Below, piece by piece: positions 6,804 through 14,490 of a DNA stretch of 28,787 nucleotides; the stretch's first letter is position 1, and every line of letters begins with the position of its first letter. Position numbers and translations under genes: made by a program. The notes beneath the pieces are model-generated. The model made no database searches. It was not told where the DNA came from and saw nothing but the letters and a program-made list of their open reading frames with translations. Source of the stretch: a bacterium (GTDB lineage: Bacteria; CAIJMQ01; JAADFP01); the NCBI GenBank assembly GCA_027021085.1, contig JALUVB010000239.1:1-28787 (forward strand). Direction: 5' to 3'.

Positions 6804-6832
6804 AGTATACATAAAACTTAGTCAAATGTCAA
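6804..6832 (-). promoter_or_regulatory. Strong sigma-70-type promoter for the precursor peptide
   Basis: On the minus strand, TTGACA (6832-6827) and TATACT (6809-6804) are separated by exactly 17 bases, eleven of twelve consensus matches. Transcription would start near 6797, about 15 bases before the ATG, so the leader is little more than the ribosome site. A short TCCT-aaaa-AGGA inverted repeat overlaps the start. This separates high expression of peptide plus nucleotidyltransferase from the enzyme genes upstream. Confidence 0.85.
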
Positions 6833-6862
6833 TAGAAAAAGGGCTTCTTCTATCCGTTTCTT

Positions 6863-7921
6863 TTATGCTTCGCATTCTATTCTTTGTTTCCCCAGTAGTT
6901 TTGTTAATTTACAGTAGTAAGGAATGTTTTTCTGGTACTCTCCTGTTTCCAGAAATGCTATGGCAGGGCACCAGGAACAAATATAGAATAAAGAACAGCG
7001 GGAACAGGGGGTATCCCGGGTGAATTTTTTCTCTCTTAGAGTGTGGGAGAGGATTTTGAATTCTTGCAATAGGTTTTCCCAGCAGGGGATAGTGTATTCT
7101 CTTAAAAAGGGACAAGCCATTACTTTGCCTTCAGGAGAAATGGAGAAGCTCCAGGTGCCTATGCCGCATTTAAAAAGTTTCCTTTTTTCACCTGCAGGAA
7201 TGCGCGGGGAGGACGGAGAATATTCATCATTTTGGAAAAACTCTTTCTTTATGGCTTCCGGAGTTAAGCGATACTTTAATGGGGCGGTTGATCCGTCTAA
7301 CCTGGGATAAACCTGGAAATTGAAGTTAAAGGGAACTTTTAGTTCCCGGGAGAAATTCCCTACGGCTTCCAGTTCCTTAAGATTTAGAGTGAGCACTTTG
7401 AACTTTATTTTAAAGGGAAGGGAAAATTCTTTGAGAAGGAATATCCCCTGCATGGTTTTTTTGAAAGAGCCTTTAACCCGGGTGATTTTTTCAAATGTAT
7501 CTTCCTTGAGACTATTAAGGGTAACTTCTATGTTAAAAGGGCGATATAGCTTGAGGAATTCAGCTGTTGCCTTGTTAATATTCCCTGCATTGGTAAGGAT
7601 GTTGACAAATAGGCCCTTCTTTTTTGCATGGAGGTAGATTTCTAAAAAATCTTCCCGGATAAAAGGGTCCCCCCCGGTAAAAGAAATCCACTGCACACCG
7701 GAAGCAACTATTTTATCAATTATCTTTTTCCATTTCTCTGTGTTTAATTCTTTCCCTTTCTCTTTCCCTTCTAAAAGTAGGGGAGGGATATAACAATAAT
7801 TGCAGCGGTGTGAACATCTGAAGGTAAGTTCTATCTGGCATTGGGCTACTTTTCCCTTTTGCCAGATTTTATCGTGCAGGGAAATGCTCTCTTCTTTATA
7901 GGGAATTTCTTTTACCCGCAT
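6863..7921 (-). CDS. Radical SAM/SPASM peptide-modifying enzyme, copy 3
   Basis: A 352-residue radical SAM enzyme. The SAM-cleaving [4Fe-4S] site is Cys36-x3-Cys40-x2-Cys43 (CSHRCNYC), with the GGE-type motif as FTGGDP at 81-86. The C-terminal SPASM domain for auxiliary clusters has Cys252, GKVMAC ending at Cys270, then Cys306, Cys309, Cys315, Cys318 and Cys337: the seven-Cys pattern, but with CX2C where CX3C is usual. Shares LxxGSFKK and the 'DGSTAPLKYRLTPE' (209-222) type stretch with the two paralogues upstream. It overlaps the preceding gene by 26 bases, with AGGAGG three bases before the ATG. It lies just before the precursor gene, so the peptide is its likely substrate. Possible reactions include Cys thioether formation, C-C crosslinking or epimerisation; which one is not decidable here. 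Confidence 0.92.
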   Translation of the reverse strand: MRVKEIPYKEESISLHDKIWQKGKVAQCQIELTFRCSHRCNYCYIPPLLLEGKEKGKELNTEKWKKIIDKIVASGVQWISFTGGDPFIREDFLEIYLHAKKKGLFVNILTNAGNINKATAEFLKLYRPFNIEVTLNSLKEDTFEKITRVKGSFKKTMQGIFLLKEFSLPFKIKFKVLTLNLKELEAVGNFSRELKVPFNFNFQVYPRLDGSTAPLKYRLTPEAIKKEFFQNDEYSPSSPRIPAGEKRKLFKCGIGTWSFSISPEGKVMACPFLREYTIPCWENLLQEFKILSHTLREKKFTRDTPCSRCSLFYICSWCPAIAFLETGEYQKNIPYYCKLTKLLGKQRIECEA

Positions 7922-8936
7922 GTGCCTCCTTATAAAAATAGTCAGCCAGTTCTTTTAACCAGGGGACGCAACTCTCAAAATTTCCATTATAGAGCCATGC
8001 ATCAGCCGGACACTTGTTGCAGTAGGGGAAAAGTTTGCAGGCAGAGCAGGGATAGTGGGAGGAAGGATGGAATCCCTTTACCCAGGAAGATAATCTCTTA
8101 AATGCTTCGTATACTCCTTCTTTGCCTATGGGAAAGGAAGGGTAGGGGAGGTTTGGACATGGTTTTACTTCCCCGGAAGGAGTTAGAGTAAAGGATTTTT
8201 TCCCTGCCATGCAGTAAAAGGGGGTATTTCCCATAGGAGTATAACCCTCGTCCCTGCAGACGAGAGGTGCAGTATCAATTGATTTCATGAATTGGAGGAT
8301 TTCCTTGGGGCTGAGTCTTAAGGATTTGTTATCAGCGTTGTTCCATTTGGGAAAAAGAGAATAGGTATAGATAAATTTACAGCCTAGATCCAGAGAGAAT
8401 TTTTTGATTTCTTCAAATTCTTTCTCATTTCCTTTTAACAGGATGTATTTTATGGTTGTTGGCACGCTTTTGTGTCTTAAAATTTTTACTGCATTTTTTA
8501 CTCTTCCAAACGAACCGGGAACGCCGGTAAAATAGTCATGCGTTTTTTCTTTCCCTCCTAAAAAAGACATTTCCACCCTGTTTACAGTCTCCCTTAAAAT
8601 ATCGGCTTCTTTTTCTTGGATAAGTGTGCCATTGCTCAGGAAAGTAAGAATTCCCCCCTTTCCCCGGGTAAAACGGATAATATCTTCCCAGGCAGGATAA
8701 AGCATTGGCTCCCCTCCTGTGAAGGTGAAGAATAGGACGCCTTTTTCCAGAAGTTCTGCTATGTAATACTGGAGAATATTGGGGGAGGTTAAGCCAGGAG
8801 GCTCATTTGAAGGAATGTAGCAATGGCGGCATTTGAGATTACAGGAATAGGTTAGCTCTATGGAGCATTTTAAGAATTTATCCCGGGAAGCGTATTTTTC
8901 CCAGAACCCGGCAAAGTTTACGTTTTCTACCCGCAT
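7896..8936 (-). CDS. Radical SAM/SPASM peptide-modifying enzyme, copy 2
   Basis: A 346-residue member of the same family as its neighbours. The radical SAM site is Cys32-x3-Cys36-x2-Cys39 (CNLKCRHC) followed by FTGGEP at 72-77. The SPASM Cys are 242, 260 (GEVKPC), 297, 300, 306, 309 and 323. It is the most diverged of the three: FLGGKEKTHDYFTG replaces the longer NSLKEDTFEKIT-type stretch of the others, and the hinge reads FPKWNNADNKSLRLSPKE. The ATG overlaps the end of the kinase gene by ten bases and has AAGGA immediately upstream, so coupling is likely. The divergence suggests a distinct reaction or site on the peptide. Confidence 0.92.
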   Translation of the reverse strand: MRVENVNFAGFWEKYASRDKFLKCSIELTYSCNLKCRHCYIPSNEPPGLTSPNILQYYIAELLEKGVLFFTFTGGEPMLYPAWEDIIRFTRGKGGILTFLSNGTLIQEKEADILRETVNRVEMSFLGGKEKTHDYFTGVPGSFGRVKNAVKILRHKSVPTTIKYILLKGNEKEFEEIKKFSLDLGCKFIYTYSLFPKWNNADNKSLRLSPKEILQFMKSIDTAPLVCRDEGYTPMGNTPFYCMAGKKSFTLTPSGEVKPCPNLPYPSFPIGKEGVYEAFKRLSSWVKGFHPSSHYPCSACKLFPYCNKCPADAWLYNGNFESCVPWLKELADYFYKEAHAGKRNSL

Positions 8937-9811
8937 TCCTTAAAATTTTTTAAAAGAAAATCCACCACATCTCTATTCTTGGCAAATCCAAGGCTGAAAA
9001 ACATGGCTTTTTGATTTATTTGCTCCAAAAGGGAGAGCACGTTTTCCAGCTTTTCTTTTTCCCAGAAAGGAAGAAAGACCTGCGGTATTAAACGAGAAAG
9101 GGTGTTTGAGGGAGATAAAGGAGTGATGACGTGGTGAGAATCATGATGCAAGAAAAAGATTCTTTTTAACCTTCCCTTTTCGGGTGATTGCACTTCTGCT
9201 GTGCCTCCCCAGGGGGTGCCAAATACCTGGAATGTGCCTTTGTTACCTTCCCTGATAATAATGGTTTCATCGTTCAGAGGTGTACCTATACCACTTTCCT
9301 CCCAGAATCTCATTATGGTGCTTTTGCCTGCTTCGGGCGGCCCGGTAAAAATCCATACTTCATTATTTAGCTTTAACGCAGCACCGTGGAATAAAACTCC
9401 TTTGCGAGCTGATAGGTGGTTAATGATGAGTAATTCTCCAAAGGGAGAGAAAAAGCGTGGGATAAACCACCCTTTCTGGTTTGTGAGGAGGTTTGTATCC
9501 GGAGGGGAGTAATAGGTGCCTGTTTGAAAATTTTTGTCTATCAATAGAACGCGGTTTTTTTTCCGTGTGATTGAGTCATAGCCATGAATGATGTATGTGT
9601 TTTCTTTCTTGTATATCTCCCAGTTTCCCGGGTTGTTTCCTATGAATTTGGCTGTATATGTTTTGTCATGAAAAGAGGAAGAGAATTCAATACTAATATG
9701 AGGAGATGAATCAGGCGTGCTGAATTTTCGGAAGATGGAGTTTAAGGGGAAAATGGGGTATTCAGGGGAGGAAAAGGCAAAGTTTATTCCGCCGATAGAT
9801 AATTTTTTCAC
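8927..9811 (-). CDS. HprK-related kinase of the peptide cluster
   Basis: A 294-residue protein resembling the kinase domain of HPr kinase/phosphorylase. The core begins with FHGAAL at 141-146, then the P-loop GPPEAGKST at 157-165, a NDE acidic motif at 180-182 and a GTPW turn at 199-202. The N-terminal 130 residues are not recognisable as the HprK N-domain. No HPr protein is encoded nearby, so the target is probably not the sugar phosphotransferase system. HprK-like kinases with PqqD-like partners are known in RiPP loci, including one type that phosphorylates a C-terminal Ser of a lasso precursor; the precursor here ends in Ser. Start is GTG with a GGGAG site, overlapping the previous gene by four bases (GTGA). 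Confidence 0.82.
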   Translation of the reverse strand: MKKLSIGGINFAFSSPEYPIFPLNSIFRKFSTPDSSPHISIEFSSSFHDKTYTAKFIGNNPGNWEIYKKENTYIIHGYDSITRKKNRVLLIDKNFQTGTYYSPPDTNLLTNQKGWFIPRFFSPFGELLIINHLSARKGVLFHGAALKLNNEVWIFTGPPEAGKSTIMRFWEESGIGTPLNDETIIIREGNKGTFQVFGTPWGGTAEVQSPEKGRLKRIFFLHHDSHHVITPLSPSNTLSRLIPQVFLPFWEKEKLENVLSLLEQINQKAMFFSLGFAKNRDVVDFLLKNFKECG

Positions 9812-10884
9812 TTTTTTGCTCCCTTTATATATTCTCTTTTTCTTCGGTTTCTTTCTTTAGCCAGTGCACAGAAAAAAGGTTCGGGATAATAAGCCTCTTT
9901 ATTCATTACTGCCCTGCCCGGACATTGGGGGCATAGGCTTCTGATACTGCAGGAGAAGCAGGGGGAATCGGCGGGAAGTTTAAGCTGAAAGAGGTTTGAG
10001 GCACGGGAAATAAATTTCTCCCGGGCACTAAGAGAGAAGATGTCTGTGGTAATCCCGCGAAAATTTGTGCATAATTCCATGTTTCCTTCCGGAGTTATCA
10101 AGAACTCCGAGTATCGATTATGGCAGGGGAAAAGAAAGGCGGTGGGAGGAGAGGATGGCGAACTTATTATTCTTGCCATGTGGGTGCAAAAATCTTTGTC
10201 TGAAAGCTCTAATTCCACTACTTCTTCCGGTGCTAACCTTAATTCCAAAGGGCGGGTATCGCCTTTAATAGTAGGGAGAATGAGGGGGTCAAACTTGTAT
10301 TTGAATTGCCTGCGCAGGATAAAATCTTTAGTCTCTAAAATATCCTCCTTGTTTAATTTGGCTCCCACGGTTTTGAGAAGCACCGGCAATTTTTTGCTTT
10401 GTAATTTCTCCAGGACTTTTTCTAACTTTTTAAATGAGCCTTTGTGCTGGGTAATTTTATCAAAGGTTTCTTCCTTGCAGCTGTGCAGGGTAATTTCTAT
10501 GAGAAGGGGAGGATAAAGAGATAATGTTTCTATCCCTTCCTCGTCGATAAGTATTCCGTTGGTAAAGATAGCTATCAAAAACCCCATTTCTTTTGCTTTC
10601 CGGTAAATCTTCCAGAAGTCTTTTCTTAGCAGGGGCTCTCCGCCCGTGAATCCTATAATGAATGTTCCCCATTCTTTAAGTTTGGTTAGTATTTGCTCTA
10701 TCAGGGGATAATCCAGGTCTTTTGCCTCGCTTTTTCTGAGAGAAGGTGGAATATAGCAATGTTTACAGTCCAGGTTGCATTTATAGGTAAGCTCCCACAT
10801 GCAGGAAAAAAATCTCCTCCGGGAAGCAGCCTTTGTATACAGCAGGTTAGCAAGCGTGTTATAGGAGTAATTCAGGAGAGACAT
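9808..10884 (-). CDS. Radical SAM/SPASM peptide-modifying enzyme, copy 1
   Basis: A 358-residue paralogue of the two enzymes downstream. The radical SAM site is Cys36-x3-Cys40-x2-Cys43 (CNLDCKHC), then FTGGEP at 79-84. SPASM Cys are 254, 272 (GNMELC), 309, 312, 318, 321 and 339. The middle has KTVGAKLNKED and DPLILPTIKGDTRPLELRLA, a stretch typical of peptide-maturation SPASM proteins that work with PqqD-like partners. An additional SHS-like tail of basic residues (344-358) ends the protein. It begins one base into the stop of the PqqD-like gene (TAATG), so the two are tightly coupled and the PqqD-like protein may serve this enzyme first. Confidence 0.92.
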   Translation of the reverse strand: MSLLNYSYNTLANLLYTKAASRRRFFSCMWELTYKCNLDCKHCYIPPSLRKSEAKDLDYPLIEQILTKLKEWGTFIIGFTGGEPLLRKDFWKIYRKAKEMGFLIAIFTNGILIDEEGIETLSLYPPLLIEITLHSCKEETFDKITQHKGSFKKLEKVLEKLQSKKLPVLLKTVGAKLNKEDILETKDFILRRQFKYKFDPLILPTIKGDTRPLELRLAPEEVVELELSDKDFCTHMARIISSPSSPPTAFLFPCHNRYSEFLITPEGNMELCTNFRGITTDIFSLSAREKFISRASNLFQLKLPADSPCFSCSIRSLCPQCPGRAVMNKEAYYPEPFFCALAKERNRRKREYIKGAKK

Positions 10885-11177
10885 TAATCCCTCACTTCTT
10901 CAAGAGCACCGAAACTAAGCAAGGTGTTAATAAAGTCCTCTATATCTTTTCTGGCTCTCTCCCGGGTAACCTCGTAGGTGTTTGTCATTCTATCGAGAAT
11001 ATTATCCAGGGAGTTTTTACCATCCAGAAGGTTCCAGATAAAGGCAGAGGTTTCGTTCAACACGTAAATAGAATCCATCTCCGGAGCTTCACTTACTACG
11101 GGAACCAGGATAACTTCCCCTTCGATTTCACGGGTGACGATATCTTTGCTTTTGTTGTAAACTTTGCCGGCTTCCAC
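10884..11177 (-). CDS. PqqD-like RiPP recognition element protein
   Basis: A 97-residue protein of the PqqD family. PqqD-type proteins form a small winged-helix RiPP recognition element that binds the precursor leader and hands it to a radical SAM/SPASM partner. Visible signatures are GEVILVPV near 20-27, the conserved core SIYVLNETSAFIWNLLDG at 36-53, and an amphipathic helical end (RERARKDIEDFINTL, 72-86). The start is GTG with a strong AGGAGGAGA site. It is the first gene of the minus-strand peptide cluster and overlaps the next gene by one base. No other leader-binding domain is apparent in the cluster. Confidence 0.9.
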   Translation of the reverse strand: MEAGKVYNKSKDIVTREIEGEVILVPVVSEAPEMDSIYVLNETSAFIWNLLDGKNSLDNILDRMTNTYEVTRERARKDIEDFINTLLSFGALEEVRD

Positions 11178-11211
11178 TCTCTCCTCCTTTTCTTTTATTA
11201 TCCTTTTACCT

Positions 11212-11221
11212 TATAATTATA
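11212..11221. promoter_or_regulatory. Overlapping divergent -10 elements between peptide cluster and polysaccharide operon
   Basis: The 48-base gap 11178-11225 holds TATAAT on the plus strand at 11212-11217 and TATAAT on the minus strand at 11221-11216, overlapping in the palindrome ATAATTAT (11213-11220). The plus-strand start would fall near 11224, one or two bases before the ATG at 11226. Neither direction has a clear -35 box at the standard distance, so strength may depend on an activator. Confidence 0.45.
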
Positions 11222-11225
11222 GCGT

Positions 11226-13145
11226 ATGTACAGGAAACTTTTGCCCATTATAACATTTTCTCTTGTAGCAGGAGTAATATGGGATTATGGAGGCATGGGA
11301 GTCTGGGGTTGGAGGATAGCATTTATTGTAAGTGCACTTCTTTTTGTTATTGCATTAATAAATAAGGAAAGAAGACGTTTCTTATATCAGGTTCCTTACC
11401 CCTTTTACCTTTTATTTATTGTCGGGTTGTTTAGTTTCGTTACCTCTCCCATTATCTCAGTATCGCTATTTCCCCTGTACAAGTTTAGTTCTTACTTTAT
11501 TCTTTTTCTTCTTTTTGCAGAGTTCCTTAAAGAGGGAAAAAACTACCAGATATTCGGGTTTTATCTCATTACTCTGGGCTTCATCTTCAGCATTTACGGA
11601 TTTTTACAGCACGGCGGTTTTGTAGAGCATTCTTACTGGGCTAATCCGACCCTTACTGCTTCGCGATTCGTAAATCATAACCACTTTTCTGCTTTTCTGG
11701 AGATTCTCATACCCGTTAACCTGTCTCTTTTTCTGGTGAAGAAGAATATACTCTTGAGGTTATTAATTTTTTCTGCATTACTGGTAAATCTCCTTTCCCT
11801 GCTGATGGCAGGTTCACGTGCGGGAATGCTTTCCCTGGGTATAGGATTCCTTTTGTTTTTCCTCCTGATTCTGAGGTATAAGCTGCTAAGTGTTAAAGAG
11901 TTTGTTTATCTTTCCTTCTTTGTGCTTATTTTATTTGTGTTATTGATTGTCTGGGAAGGTGGCGCAATAAAAGAAAGGGTCGCTGGCCTGGAGACTTCCA
12001 ACTTCTTCAGTGTGCAGCAAAGAATATTGATATGGAAAGATACCCTGAAAGCAGTGGCAAAGCGTCCCCTGGGTTATGGATGGGGAACTTTTCCCTACAT
12101 GTTTTCCCGGTTTAGAACCTTTTCAGATCGCTTTACCCCTTTCTATGTGCATAATGAGTACCTGCAGATTGCCTGGGAAATGGGATGGTTTGGTTTGGGC
12201 TTGAGTTTATGGTTGTTGTGGAAGCTATTGGTTAGAATAAAAGTAAAAATTACGTATTCAGGTGATGAATCGTTAAAAATACTTTATTTGGGGTTTTTTG
12301 TGGGGATAATAGTGCTTTTACTGCATTCCGTGGTAGATTTTCCCCTTCGTTTGCCCGCCATAGCTTTAATTTTTTCTCTTTGTCTCTCTATGGGAATGTG
12401 GAAGGGGCGGGGTGGGAATAGGTTTAATAAAGTGACCTTGGTACTTTTAGCAGTTGTGGTACTTTCAGGCATTCCCTTGACTATTGCAAGTGGAGTGGCG
12501 GAGAGTTTTTTCCAGGCAGGTAAAGAGAAAGAAAAGTTTTATCCCGGTGAAGCTAAAACATTGTATGAAAGAGCCTATAAATATTATCCCTACGAGGCTA
12601 AATATGCACGGGAGATAGGGAAAATTGACTTAAATTTAGCCAGGTTGCTGCCACTTAAAAGAAATGGGTATTTAAGGGAAGCCAGAAAATGGTTAGAGAT
12701 AGCAGTGAGGCGAAATAAGTATGATGCTTATTCCTATGTTTATCTGGCTTATGCTTATGCAGGGTTGGGAGAAGATAAAAAAGCTGGACAGGCATTTAAA
12801 AAAGCAGTTTCCTTAAGACCGCAAGAGGGTAACTTCCATTTTATTTATGCTTCCTGGTTGATTGATAAAGATACAAAGCAAGCTTTGTCTGAATTCAAGA
12901 AGGCTCTTGCGCTTTTTCACGATGGTTTTAGCGTAAAGCATGTACTGGAAAAATGCTATCCAAGAGTAAAAGTATATGATAAACTTAGAGAGCTTGTTCC
13001 CCCTGATTCGGAGAGCATATGGGAATTTGCGGTATTTCTCTGGAAAAACGGAGAAAGGGAAATGCTTGGAAAATTGGAAAAAGAATTGAGGAGTGGGGGG
13101 AGAATAAAACTTTTGAAAAGGATTGAGAAGTTGAAAGGCAACTGA
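11226..13145 (+). CDS. O-antigen ligase/polymerase-family membrane protein with C-terminal TPR domain
   Basis: A 639-residue protein of the Wzy/WaaL superfamily. Residues 1 to about 420 hold roughly a dozen hydrophobic segments with the family landmarks FVNHNHFSAFLE near 150, AGSRAG near 198, RPLGYGWGTF near 284, VHNEYLQIAWEMG near 309 and HSVVDFPLRLP near 365. From about 435 the chain is soluble and helical with TPR-like units (for example AYSYVYLAYAYAGLGEDKKA near 503-522). In this family the membrane part transfers or polymerises lipid-linked glycans at the periplasmic face; the TPR tail, probably periplasmic, may hold a partner. The ATG has no Shine-Dalgarno and lies eight bases after a TATAAT, so the mRNA may be leaderless. 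First gene of the polysaccharide operon. Confidence 0.88.
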   Translation: MYRKLLPIITFSLVAGVIWDYGGMGVWGWRIAFIVSALLFVIALINKERRRFLYQVPYPFYLLFIVGLFSFVTSPIISVSLFPLYKFSSYFILFLLFAEFLKEGKNYQIFGFYLITLGFIFSIYGFLQHGGFVEHSYWANPTLTASRFVNHNHFSAFLEILIPVNLSLFLVKKNILLRLLIFSALLVNLLSLLMAGSRAGMLSLGIGFLLFFLLILRYKLLSVKEFVYLSFFVLILFVLLIVWEGGAIKERVAGLETSNFFSVQQRILIWKDTLKAVAKRPLGYGWGTFPYMFSRFRTFSDRFTPFYVHNEYLQIAWEMGWFGLGLSLWLLWKLLVRIKVKITYSGDESLKILYLGFFVGIIVLLLHSVVDFPLRLPAIALIFSLCLSMGMWKGRGGNRFNKVTLVLLAVVVLSGIPLTIASGVAESFFQAGKEKEKFYPGEAKTLYERAYKYYPYEAKYAREIGKIDLNLARLLPLKRNGYLREARKWLEIAVRRNKYDAYSYVYLAYAYAGLGEDKKAGQAFKKAVSLRPQEGNFHFIYASWLIDKDTKQALSEFKKALALFHDGFSVKHVLEKCYPRVKVYDKLRELVPPDSESIWEFAVFLWKNGEREMLGKLEKELRSGGRIKLLKRIEKLKGN

Positions 13146-13146
13146 T

Positions 13147-14490
13147 GTGCTTTACCCATTAAGAAACATAAACAGAGGTTCTCCGGGGATATTTTTTATT
13201 TTTGCCGGAATAATTCTTGCCGCTATTTTTATTCTGGCAGTTTTCCTTATTTCTCCTGTACTCTCCTTAGCTATCACCGTAGCTGCAATCTTTTTTATCG
13301 CCACTTTTCTTAAGCTGGAAGTGGGTTTTGCTATCCTGATTTTTTCCATGCTGCTTTCCCCGGAGTTTAATCTCGTGGGAGCATTGCCGGGGGCGTTTAG
13401 GGGAGTAACGCTGAGAGTCGATGATTTACTCCTGGGGGTTATATTTTTTGCCTTTCTTGCCCGCATGGCCTTAATGAGAAGCAAGATTTCTTTCAAGTAT
13501 TCGCCTCTCTATCTACCCCTGTCAGTTTACATGTTTATCAAGATAATTGCTACCTTGTGGGGGATAAACAAGGGGAGCGTTTATCCCATGACCGGGATGT
13601 TTTTCGTTCTTAAAGAGATTGAATTTCTCCTTATCTTCTTTGTGGTTTATAACTATGTGAGAGAGCAAAAACAGGTGAAGAATTTTCTCATTATATTTCT
13701 CATAATGACGGTCATTGTAGGGATATATGGGTTTACACAAATTGGCCGGGTGAATAGAGTGGCGGCACCTTTCGATACAGGAGAGGCCAATACCTTCGGC
13801 GGCTTCCTGGTACTTATGTATGCATGCATCCTGGGTATTCTCTTTTATAGTGAATCCATAAAAGTTAAGATGGGTATGATTACTTTAGCAGTATTGCTCT
13901 TTTTCCCGTTCTTGTTTACTCTCTCCCGCAGTTCTTACCTCGGGCTTGTCCTTACCCTGCTTGTTTTCTTCTTGCTCACCCGCAATCGTGGATTGCTCTT
14001 TATTTTATTCTTTATGTTGGTTCTTTCGCCCTGGTGGCTGCCACAAGAAGTAATTTCCCGCATAACTTATACTTTCAGCGGCTACAGGGGGTATACCCTG
14101 GGTCCTTCTGCCATATCGCGACTTGGGATGTGGCGTTACACCTTGAGAATGTGGCTGGAATCCCCCCTCCTGGGACACGGGGTAACCGGGGTCAGGTTGG
14201 TGGATAACTATTACGTCAGGCTTCTGGGAGAGACAGGGATACTGGGTTTAGGTGCTTTCTTCTGGGTGATTTCGGTTATAGGCAGGTGTGCATGGAAATT
14301 GTACAGGGAAAGCAAGGACAGGTTTACACATTACTTTGCTGTGGCTTACATTGCTGGGTTTGTGGGCATCCTGGCGCATGCTATAACCACGAACACTTTT
14401 TACATCGTAAGAATAATGGAACCGTTCTGGTTTATTACGGCATTAATGATGGTACTGTGGGAAAAGGAAGTGGGGCTTACTAAGAGATAA
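13147..14490 (+). CDS. Second O-antigen ligase/polymerase-family membrane protein
   Basis: A 447-residue, multi-pass membrane protein. Wzy/WaaL landmarks are LSRSSYLGL near 258, SRLGMWRYTLRMWLESPLLGHGVTG near 327-351 (the periplasmic loop with conserved Arg and the GxG turn) and a DNYYVRLLGETGILGLG segment right after. It follows the first ligase-like gene by a single base (TGATGTG) and starts at GTG, because the ATG two bases earlier is out of frame; an AAAGG site is nearby. Having two such proteins in tandem suggests one polymerase (Wzy) and one ligase (WaaL), but sequence alone does not say which is which. Confidence 0.87.
   Translation: MLYPLRNINRGSPGIFFIFAGIILAAIFILAVFLISPVLSLAITVAAIFFIATFLKLEVGFAILIFSMLLSPEFNLVGALPGAFRGVTLRVDDLLLGVIFFAFLARMALMRSKISFKYSPLYLPLSVYMFIKIIATLWGINKGSVYPMTGMFFVLKEIEFLLIFFVVYNYVREQKQVKNFLIIFLIMTVIVGIYGFTQIGRVNRVAAPFDTGEANTFGGFLVLMYACILGILFYSESIKVKMGMITLAVLLFFPFLFTLSRSSYLGLVLTLLVFFLLTRNRGLLFILFFMLVLSPWWLPQEVISRITYTFSGYRGYTLGPSAISRLGMWRYTLRMWLESPLLGHGVTGVRLVDNYYVRLLGETGILGLGAFFWVISVIGRCAWKLYRESKDRFTHYFAVAYIAGFVGILAHAITTNTFYIVRIMEPFWFITALMMVLWEKEVGLTKR

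Noticed and set aside
5464-11177. Lasso peptide cluster
   Set aside because: An HprK-like and a PqqD-like gene are present, but there is no asparagine-synthetase-like cyclase or transglutaminase-like protease, and three SPASM enzymes point elsewhere.
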